Below are positions 55,737 through 64,000 of a stretch of 64,000 nt of DNA, piece by piece. Both the position numbers and the translations under genes were made by a program. Under the pieces are notes generated by a model. It did no database searches and was not told where the DNA came from. It saw only the letters and a program-made list of their open reading frames with translations. Within the stretch, counting starts at the first letter, position 1, and every line of letters begins with the position of its first letter. Origin of the DNA: Glandiceps talaboti (lineage: Eukaryota; Hemichordata; Enteropneusta; Spengelidae); assembly GCF_964340395.1 (NCBI RefSeq), contig NC_135565.1, forward strand, positions 9,350,742 through 9,414,741, given 5' to 3'.

Positions 55737-56895
55737 AAACAACAAAAACTGCTGGACTGATTGCTTTGATATTTGGTGGTCATGTTACTTCTGGTGTCTA
55801 GTTGGGAAATTGTTCAAATGAAAATGATTGCATTGAGAGATGTGGGTTTTGGGTCAAAAATGTGATTTTTGGTCAAAACACAAACTCCAAAACTACTGGG
55901 CAGATTGGCATGAAATTTGATGGGGACATTCTCAAATGTGGGTAAATTAAGATTTGTTCATGACATGATTTCCTGGTAATATGCAAATTAGGGCTAAAAA
56001 TGTGTTATTTTGGTGAAAAACATATAATTCCAAAAATACACAGCAGGTTGGGCTGAAATTTAACAAGGATGCATCTTTGGGTGTATAGGTGAAGAAATAT
56101 TAAGCATATAATGATCTCATCAGTAAAATGCAAATTAGGTGTAATCGTGAATTTTGGTCAAAAATTTCTCAAAAAGTACTTGGTCAATGAGACTGAAACT
56201 TGGTGTGATGTTTCTAGAAGTGTTATTCTGCAGATTTTATCCAAAATATTTTGACACAATTGGCCCTAGCAACCATGACCACGCCCTTAGCAACAACGCA
56301 AAGGCAGTAAATTTGGTCAAATAACATCATCTGGTAGGCAAGTGAGTAAACATTCAAAAAGTATGCAAATATCCCTAGCAACCATGACCACGCCCATAGC
56401 AACAGCCAAACAGGCCGTGTATTTCACAAAGATAACAGATTGATAGATGACCAAACATTCAAAAAAATATGTAATTTTGCCTAGCAACAAGACCATGCCC
56501 ATAGCAACGACCAAATCATGTTAATTGCAAAGATAACGAATTGAAAGATAAATGATTAAACATTCAATAAATGTATGCAAATGTGCCTAGCAATAAGACC
56601 ACGCCCATAGCAACAGCCAAGTGATCATGTGTATTGAAAAGATAATATTAGGAATTCATACACAAGTGAACAAAAACATTCAAAAATGTATGCAAACATA
56701 TCTAGCAACATGACCATGCCCATAGCAACAGCCAAATGATCGCGTATATCGCAAAGATAGCAACATGGTTGGATAGGCAACTGGATAGTCATCAGCAAAT
56801 GAACATCTATTGTTAGCATGGACTAGGATATGGATACACATTTTTAAAAACTGTACAGTTGTGCTGCAAAGCCATTGGCGGTATTTTTATTTAAC
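55645..56895. mobile_element. Family 4 element, inverted full copy
   Basis: ttagcacacctgaactgaag, (GT)n at 55711-55735, the unique part, then units of ctagcaaccatgaccacgcc type, ending gccattggcggtatttttat. It is the longest copy and defines both ends. Confidence 0.8.
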
Positions 56896-57436
56896 ACATA
56901 CACTTGACACTAGTGGTAGTCCTAGGCATATAGACTACTAGACATTGTATCTTGACTGTAGTTCAGGATACATAGAAAACTAATCATTGTATCAAGATAA
57001 CTAAATTAGTAGTCCAGGACACATACTACTAAACACTATCTAGACTACTTAATTAGCAATAGTCCAGGACACGGGGAGACCACAAAACATAGTATACAGA
57101 TTAACAATACTCCTCGGCTTGTAGACTGTGAATAGTAATGAGACTTAATTGACTTAACTTTTTTTTTCTTTTTTTTAAAGCAATAATGAACAAATTTAGC
57201 ACAACTGAATTGTGGTTCAGCAGTGCCAAAGGTATGGAAAAGTGTCTGTGTGTTTGTATAGACAACTCAAACATCAGAAACTGCCAATATTACTTAAGGC
57301 TTTTAATCAGCAATTTCCACCCTTGGCCGATAACTTTACTACAACAAATACATTACAAGCTTGTTTTGAAAGGGCTTCAGATGTTGTGCTTGGATACACC
57401 CGATTACTGAAGGGATGTATCCTGTTTCTTTGTAGA

Positions 57437-59190
57437 CTTGCATATCTATGATCACAATCTCTCTGTAGACCCATAGAAAATATCTGTAAACACAATGTAT
57501 CTGTCTGTGTAGACTTGGGCATCCTTGGACACAATCTCTCTGTAGACCCATAGAAAATATCTGTAAACACAATGTATCTGTCTGTGTAGACTTGGGCATC
57601 CTTGGACACAATCTCTCTGTAGACCCATAGAAAATATCTGTAAACACAATGTATCTGTCTGTGTAGACTTGGGCATCCTTGGACACAATCTCTCTGTAGA
57701 CCCATAGAAAATATCTGTAAACACAATGTATCTGTCTGTGTAGACTTGGGCATCCTTGGACACAATCTCTCTGTAGACCCATAGAAAATATCTGTAAACA
57801 CAATGTATCTGTCTGTGTAGACTTGGGCATCCTTGGACACAATCTCTCTGTAGACCCATAGAAAATATCTGTAAACACAATGTATCTGTCTGTGTAGACT
57901 TGGGCATCCTTGGACACAATCTCTCTGTAGACCCATAGAAAATATCTGTAAACACAATGTATCTGTCTGTAGACTTGGGCATCCTTGGACACAATCTCTC
58001 TGTAGACCTATAGAAAATATCTGTAAACACAATGTATCTGTCTGTAGACTTGGGCATCCTTGGACACAATCTCTCTGTAGACCCATAGAAAATATCTGTA
58101 AACACAATGTATCTGTCTGTGTAGACTTGGGCATCCTTGGACACAATCTCTCTGTAGACCCATAGAAAATATCTGTAAACACAATGTATCTGTCTGTGTA
58201 GACTTGGGCATCCTTGGACACAATCTCTCTGTAGACCCATAGAAAATATCTGTAAACACAATGTATCTGTCTGTGTAGACTTGGGCATCCTTGGACACAA
58301 TCTCTCTGTAGACCCATAGAAAATATCTGTAAACACAATGTATCTGTCTGTGTAGACTTGGGCATCCTTGGACACAATCTCTCTGTAGACCCATAGAAAA
58401 TATCTGTAAACACAATGTATCTGTCTGTGTAGACTTGGGCATCCTTGGACACAATCTCTCTGTAGACCCATAGAAAATATCTGTAAACACAATGTATCTG
58501 TCTGTGTAGACTTGGGCATCCTTGGACACAATCTCTCTGTAGACCCATAGAAAATATCTGTAAACACAATGTATCTGTCTGTGTAGACTTGGGCATCCTT
58601 GGACACAATCTCTCTGTAGACCCATAGAAAATATCTGTAAACACAATGTATCTGTCTGTGTAGACTTGGGCATCCTTGGACACAATCTCTCTGTAGACCC
58701 ATAGAAAATATCTGTAAACACAATGTATCTGTCTGTGTAGACTTGGGCATCCTTGGACACAATCTCTCTGTAGACCCATAGAAAATATCTGTAAACACAA
58801 TGTATCTGTCTGTGTAGACTTGGGCATCCTTGGACACAATCTCTCTGTAGACCCATAGAAAATATCTGTAAACACAATGTATCTGTCTGTGTAGACTTGG
58901 GCATCCTTGGACACAATCTCTCTGTAGACCTATAGAAAATATCTGTAAACACAATGTATCTGTCTGTGTAGACTTGGGCATCCTTGGACACAATCTCTCT
59001 GTAGACCCATAGAAAATATCTGTAAACACAATGTATCTGTCTGTGTAGACTTGGGCATCCTTGGACACAATCTCTCTGTAGACCTATAGAAAATATCTGT
59101 AAACACAATGTATCTGTCTGTGTAAACTTGGGCATCCTTGGACACAATCTCTCTGTAGACCTATAGAAAATATCTCTAAACACCACATAT
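57437..59190. repeat. 77-bp minisatellite, about 22 copies
   Basis: Units carry tgtagacccatagaaaatat, ctgtaaacacaatgtatctg and gacttgggcatccttggaca. They are almost identical; two units are shortened by 2 bp (tgtctgtagac). All three minus frames are open through the array because the unit has no stop trinucleotide. Diverged relatives continue to about 59355 and recur at 62595-62825. Confidence 0.96.
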
Positions 59191-59359
59191 GTCTCTAGAC
59201 TTGCATTTCTACAAACACAACCTGTCTAGAAAATATCTGTAAATACCTGTGTGTAGACCTAGAGAAAATGTCGAAAAACATCTTGTCAATATGTCTCTCT
59301 AGACTTTTGTGTATCTACAAATACAACCTGTCTGTAGACCTTTAGAAAATGTCTGTAAC

Positions 59360-60200
59360 CCTTCTCTTACTAGGGAGGCCAGACCATTTTTAAAACAATG
59401 ATACTAAGGCAAAATGATTGCTCAATAAGAAAGATAAACTTATAGGAATCACAATAAAACAAAAATGGAGGAAAATGATGCAATATTTCAAAAGTTACGG
59501 CATTTTTAGTACCTCAAAAACGCATAATTTTTTAGACATTTTTTGCAAATATTTCAAAATGTTGTCAAATGAGCAGTCTACTTGGACATTTAAGACCATA
59601 TTTGAGACATTTTCACTATTACAACACATCCCAAATTCCATATTTTCATACAATTATAACATGTATATAGAAAGAAATTAAGTTGCAAGAAAATAACTTA
59701 TAATTTTAGAACAAATAATATGGTCAAAATCCCAAAATATCATCATTATTTTTCAAAATGGCCGCCGCGCCGCGGCACTGCGCTGATATATGTGACTTTT
59801 TCAAGTTTTCAAAATGCTGTAACTTTGCTTCTATAACATTAAATTGAATGAAATTTGCTACAGCAATTTACCAGATAGAATGATATCTGTATAGTTAAAA
59901 TAAACAATATATTGTAATGGGAAGGTATTCTAATGACCTGTGCATTTTCAATGAAATATTAAAATGTGATCAATATGAAAATGTTGCGATTATTGACTTT
60001 CTCTCATTTTTACACGAAGATAATTCTGGAAGTGTACACAAGAGCTCTATGAAACTTTCTGGAATTCTCAAGGCAGTAGTAAACTATTAAATCAACAGAG
60101 GACATTGCTGTACTCAGCAGGAAAATTAATATTTCTTAACTTTGAATATTAAAAAAAGTGAAGAAAAAACTGTGAAATGACTCTACACGTACACGTGAGG
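59360..60200. other. Region 3' of the 111-aa gene
   Basis: AT-rich with an isolated GC-rich motif, aaaatggccgccgcgcc, at 59755-59772 (YY1-like core AAnATGGCCGCC). No coding exon supported. Confidence 0.35.
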
Positions 60201-60217
60201 TACCCAGTTTCAACATC

Positions 60218-60223
60218 TTTATT
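60218..60223 (-). terminator. Candidate poly(A) signal of the 111-aa gene
   Basis: AATAAA on the minus strand about 150 bp past the stop codon at 60370. Confidence 0.45.
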
Positions 60224-60369
60224 TCTATTCCAAATCAAAAATACACTTCAGCTATACGCAAATGTCTGTCCATTCTGTTTCTACTTAAAATTGTACAGTT
60301 CCACGATTATCTTATTAATGAGCTTGAAATCTGGGGTAAAATCTAAATGAACCAATTTATCCACTGTCA

Positions 60370-61198
60370 TTAAGAGCCGGGCCATGTTTCACCAATTATC
60401 TCACATTTCGGTTGCACCTCTGTGGCAGGCTGGTCCATCAATGTAAACTTCCCAGACATCATTTCTTTTTCTTTTAGACTTTTTATTTTTCTCATCAAAC
60501 TGGAAATATTAAGTGGTTGAATGACATCTGTGCATATGGACTGTAGGATAACTGGCAATGTTGACTTTACTGGCAATCCATGAGCCTGAATACCATCAAT
60601 AATAACATTGCTGAGTACGAGTACTCTATATGTCAAATTTGACAATGTCAAATTAGCTGCAAGAATACAGAAAAATACCATTATAAGTGATGTCACAAAG
60701 TTTTCACAAAGGTGCGAGTAATAAAGTATGGATATCCAGTAACACAGTCAAACATACCATGTGCCATAATTTTAGTAAGGAATGCATGTTCACCTTGCTT
60801 GCACTTGCAGGTAAAAATTAATACACAGGGAATTCAGGTAGATTTTACCTACCTTTACTGCAAATACTACAATCACTGTGTAACTATACACATGTAAAAT
60901 TAAGTAAAACATCACTCTGAACTTATATTTTTCAATGAAAGGGAAATTAGAAACAACTGTCCTCACAACAAACAACTTCAAAAGTGTATGAAAATCTAAT
61001 GACAAATGATTTCAAATTTGTGTGTGAGGGCGCTGTTCACCAAAATAAACTATAACGTCGCAGATTTCGTCTCCAAAAAGGGACTAGATTCACAACATCA
61101 CATCTTAAAATCATTCACAAGGACCATACATGTTCAAAAGAGTACTTACATCGACTGCTGCTTGGGAGACTCGCTATAATATCTTCAAGCGAAGGCAT
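60370..61198 (-). CDS. Uncharacterised small two-exon gene, 111 aa
   Basis: Exon 1 (61198-61150) encodes MPSLEDIIASLPSSSR and ends at a consensus T|gtaagt, phase 1. Exon 2 (60656-60370) follows the acceptor ttcttgcag, keeps the phase and ends in a stop. The protein is 111 aa, moderately hydrophobic in the middle (YRVLVLSNVIIDGI), with a Lys-rich segment near residue 85, and ends GETWPGS. I do not recognise the family and see no signal peptide or clear membrane helix. A 5' YY1-type site and a poly(A) hexamer bracket the model, which supports a real short gene. An unseen internal exon in the 493-bp intron cannot be excluded. Confidence 0.65.
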
Positions 61199-61248
61199 TT
61201 TGTCTCCGTCAATCCCACTCGCTGAATGTACCACCCACTACTACAGCC

Positions 61249-61262
61249 GGCCGCCATATTTG
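61249..61262 (-). promoter_or_regulatory. YY1-type motif upstream of the 111-aa gene
   Basis: The minus strand reads CAAATATGGCGGCC, matching the YY1 core CAAnATGGCGGC, about 50 bp upstream of the ATG at 61198. YY1 sites of this kind are usual at or just after start sites of housekeeping genes. Confidence 0.5.
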
Positions 61263-61264
61263 CC

Positions 61265-62370
61265 TTCCGTAGTCAGTGCACTGAAAAGTATGTAAAAGTT
61301 TATGCTCAAGCAACACGTGTTCTTCTCATCAGAATTTCATCATATTTCATGTAGACTAAGTTCGAATGTTAAAATTTATAAGAGTGGTAACTATTTTCTG
61401 AAAAAAAAATGGAAAACACACAAAAAACCGAAATATTTTTGCAGCTTTACTCACCCTTCTCTCATGCAAAAACTGCAACCACGTTTCACAAATAGTTAAC
61501 ACCTACATCAAAGTGGTTTGGTCCATAAACCTTTTGCCAAATATGGTTATCCTACGTTAACAGGAACACGTGGACAACGATACTATTGAAGGGTACGTAC
61601 CAGCAGATTGCTCAAAGTGCGTGCCGTCTCAGGGCGAATTTTAGTGTGAGTTCGTCGGGAAGGCGCGCTCGGCACCAGATGTCATTTTTACTGCCAGCGT
61701 AGTTATATTTGCAAGCGGATTTATTTGGTGAAAATTGGCACAATTATAGAATTATTTATTCCCTGTCGAGTGATATAATTTGTTTTCAAATACATGAACT
61801 ACAAATCAAGATACACGCTCTCAAATTTTTGAGAAATCTGTAGTGTGCAGCGCGTCGTGTCGATGTCGTAACATTTCACACAGCGTCTGGCCTCCCTACT
61901 CTTACTTTTATTGCCTATTACCCTGTATACTGATATGCCTGCTGTAAACAACAATTCTAGGCACATACATTTGTAAGACATTTAAATAGTTTTTATCTTA
62001 TAATTCACCTCATATATCAAATTAATGCTCAGGAAATTTTTTATTCAAATATTGCAATTTGAAAAAAATATGTATGAACAAATAATTTAAATAATTTTTA
62101 CTCCCAGAATACAAAAAATACTATTCACATATTTGCAAATGTCATTGTCAGACCAGACATTCCATTGAGATTATGTTAGCGGTGGGTTGGGCCATGTATG
62201 CATATATATACGTTAATATATTCAATAACCTATGACCTCTATAATACCTTCGGCATCTTCCTTCCTTCCAACTTTTTCTTCAAAAAATTTGACCCACAGT
62301 CTGTCAAATAGATGGTGTCGATGTTACTTCTTTGGAGGGCATGTACGTCCAGGGAAAGTTTTTGTTTTGC
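61265..62370. other. Between the 111-aa gene and the candidate exon
   Basis: CpG-richer around 61610-61680 (gtgcgtgccgtctcagggcg), possibly promoter-like. Otherwise AT-rich with no supported feature. Confidence 0.35.
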
Positions 62371-62375
62371 CATGT

Positions 62376-62555
62376 TCATGTGTTACCGGTAAAACTTGGT
62401 GGTTCACATCGAGTATGATCTACTTTGACTCGCCTCCAAGCCAACTGACTTTCAGCTTCAAACTCGCCATCAGAATCATTACTCCTCACCACAATTTCCC
62501 TGATTTCTGGTGGTAAATGTGCAAGGGCTGGATTGCCTGTAATGGCGGTAGACAT
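62376..62555 (-). CDS. Candidate small coding exon, 59 codons
   Basis: The minus strand from the ATG at 62555 reads MSTAITGNPALAHLPPEIRE, then an acidic stretch with SNDSDGEFEAE, and stops at 62376. A possible donor CCG|gtaaca lies near 62389. The start context is acceptable and the composition is protein-like. Just beyond, another minus frame stays open for about 44 codons (AKQKLSLDVHALQRSN...), so an exon with a frameshift or a short intron is possible. Not recognised. Confidence 0.35.
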   Translation of the reverse strand: MSTAITGNPALAHLPPEIREIVVRSNDSDGEFEAESQLAWRRVKVDHTRCEPPSFTGNT

Positions 62556-62594
62556 CTTTAAATTTCCCCCAACGTCCGTAATATTCCGGATTCA

Positions 62595-62825
62595 GCAAAA
62601 GAAGGGTTAAACACAACTTGTATGTCTGTAGACTTGTGTATATATGAACACAACCTGTCTGTAAACCTATAGAAAATATCATTAAACACAAGTTGAAGGT
62701 TTGTAGACCTACAAATATCTACAAACCCAACCCCTATCTTCATCTGTGGATCCGTAGAGAATATCTACAAAAATACTCGTCTGCCTCTATATAAACCTAT
62801 AGAACAAATCTACAAACACAAAGTG
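62595..62825. repeat. Diverged relatives of the 77-bp unit
   Basis: gtctgtagacttgtgtatat, gtaaacctatagaaaatatc and tagagaatatctacaaa follow the order of the 77-bp unit with many changes. Confidence 0.7.
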
Positions 62826-62837
62826 TTAGGCGCAAAT

Positions 62838-63058
62838 GAACTGATAAGGTTCAGTAGTGCTACAGGCAGTGCTAAGTGTCTGTCTGTGTGTGGGTGTGTA
62901 AGTTTAAAGTCAAAAACCACTAAACCGATTGCCATTATATTTGGTGGGTATATTACCTCAGGTGTCTAGTTGGGAAATTGTTCAAATCAAAATGATCTTG
63001 CCACGGTTTGTGATTTGGGTCAAAAAATTTGATTTTTGGTAAAAAAATTTAAACTTAA
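62838..63058. mobile_element. Family 4 element, right-end fragment
   Basis: aactgataaggttcagtagt, aagtgtctgtctgtgtgtgg and gtgtctagttgggaaattg match the GT-rich end of copy 55645-56895. A shorter piece is at 57193-57260. Confidence 0.65.
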
Positions 63059-63313
63059 AGGGACACAGGCCAAGTTTAGACGGTTTTTGGACGTAATTTT
63101 TGTTGCCTACGAAATGTTACATATTGTATTCTACTTACTGAAACACACTCATCCATTACTTGATACTGGTAGAACTCAATCTTGGTATTTAGGTATAATA
63201 TAGAAAAGATGCGATGACATAATTGTTGGTACGTATTAACAAATGCTGAGAAAACCTGCCGTTACATGAATAACGCATGCGTTCTATCGCTGATAAAAAG
63301 TGAATCGTCACAG

Positions 63314-63336
63314 TTACGTCACGTACACTACGTCAT
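63314..63336 (+). promoter_or_regulatory. Two CRE/ATF-like sites before the plus-strand gene
   Basis: TTACGTCA (63314-63321) and TACGTCAT (63329-63336) are spaced 15 bp apart, just upstream of the ATG at 63350. They fit a proximal promoter. Confidence 0.45.
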
Positions 63337-63349
63337 CGAATATCTCAGA

Positions 63350-64000
63350 ATGGCGGCACATAAGCTTGGCCCCGGTCGTCCGATGGTAAGCAGTTCGGCT
63401 AAAAAAGGGTCACGAGCAGTGTTTACCTCAGGGAAAATAAATATTTTTGGGCAGATCGACCGCTGGAAAGCAATAAAGGACAAACTGACGTTGAAGAGTA
63501 ATCGAGAAGTTGCGGAATTCTTGATAAACTGGTAAGTATAAATGCACACGTAGAAAGCCATGATTGTACATGTTTTGCTGAGTGTCGTGTAATGTCATGA
63601 TGTTTACAACCTACATGTTTGCACTTTCTACTGTGCACTGTGAGGTACAGTGAAATTTATTTCGGGAATCATGCACCAATTAAGGTCATTTCTATTGTAT
63701 TCGAAGGTGGTGACAATATTGTAGAGGTGAATAACGTTCTGTTGTAAGTTATAGCAAGCTGTACGCTATACACGATACACTCACTTCCTGTTGAAGTTGT
63801 GCGTAGTGTTACTATTGGTATTAGATGTGAGAACTCGCGGATCGGCTCAACATTTACTAAGCTTACTCGCTGACGTTTTCAGCGTGATCGATCCAGCCTT
63901 ACCAATTACCGTACGCTCTCCATTACACAATTTTGCAGAGGGTTTTTCTTTTTACCAATACTCGCGGGAACTGTCCAAGACAAACTTCGAGGTGCTACTG
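63350..64000 (+). CDS. Uncharacterised plus-strand gene, exons 1-2, running off the window
   Basis: Exon 1 (63350-63531) starts MAAHKLGPGRPMVSSSAKKG and includes RWKAIKDKLTLKSNREVAEF, ending AACTG|gtaagt (phase 2). Exon 2 begins at 63883 after the acceptor gacgttttcag. The split codon becomes Cys, and the frame stays open for 118 bases to the window end (IDPALPITVRSPLHNFAEGF and onward). The pattern of a basic start followed by a W..(I/L)K..L..KSN..VAEFL block is common in uncharacterised invertebrate nuclear proteins. That comparison is from memory and weak. The frame is open upstream to 63266, but 63350 has the better start context and a CRE pair directly 5'. Partial gene; function unknown. 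Confidence 0.65.

Noticed and set aside
57307-59186. Minus-strand open frames of over 500 codons in the 77-bp array
   Set aside because: All three frames are equally open and translate the same repeat, which real coding sequence does not do.

Overview
This window is animal nuclear DNA. It is AT-rich, intron-rich and packed with minisatellites, palindromic transposon fragments and dead non-LTR retrotransposons. Coding exons are short (80-400 bp), with consensus GTAAGT donors and AG acceptors. The retrotransposon remnants and the style of the right-hand genes suggest a marine invertebrate, possibly a hemichordate or a lancelet-like deuterostome. That taxonomic placement is a weak inference.

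Two complete zinc-transporter genes of the SLC30A1/SLC30A10 (ZnT1/ZnT10) type lie head to tail on the minus strand. The upstream gene B has seven coding exons between 43656 and 33245 (463 aa). The downstream gene A has seven coding exons between 15637 and 4510 (503 aa). All six intron positions and phases agree; exons 4, 5 and 6 have identical lengths (186, 83 and 183 bp). Both proteins keep the HxxxD metal-site pairs in TM2 and TM5, the cytoplasmic H-x-F-H-V-W segment and a cysteine-rich tail. Gene B has a typical His/Gly-rich loop between TM4 and TM5. Gene A has almost no histidine there and an acidic run instead.

The right end holds a small two-exon gene on the minus strand (61198-60370, 111 aa, not recognised). 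It also holds the first two exons of a plus-strand gene that runs off the window (63350-63531 and 63883-64000), and a possible minus-strand exon at 62376-62555.

The rest is repeats. Major arrays are a 30-bp array (583-3912), a 51-bp array (13153-13706), a microsatellite mosaic (24283-24810), a 28-bp array (36112-36952), an array inside intron 4 of gene B (39440-40345), a 61-bp array (45712-46640) and a 77-bp array (57437-59190). Interspersed elements include three foldback MITE-like families, an element with its own internal minisatellite (six pieces), a 1.2-kb element with 66-bp terminal inverted repeats, a 1.2-kb element starting CAGGGTTCG, and several near-perfect hairpins. There are two local segmental duplications, at 25.7-28.2 kb and 50.3-53.4 kb.

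The most unusual observation is that gene B has local tandem duplications that copy its own splice junctions. They occur at the start-codon exon (91-bp unit), exon 2 donor (about 77-bp unit), exon 3 donor (13-bp unit), exon 4 donor (46/53-bp units) and exon 6 acceptor (102-bp unit). Several copies keep usable GT or AG signals and an upstream ATG, so each real junction sits beside decoys of itself.
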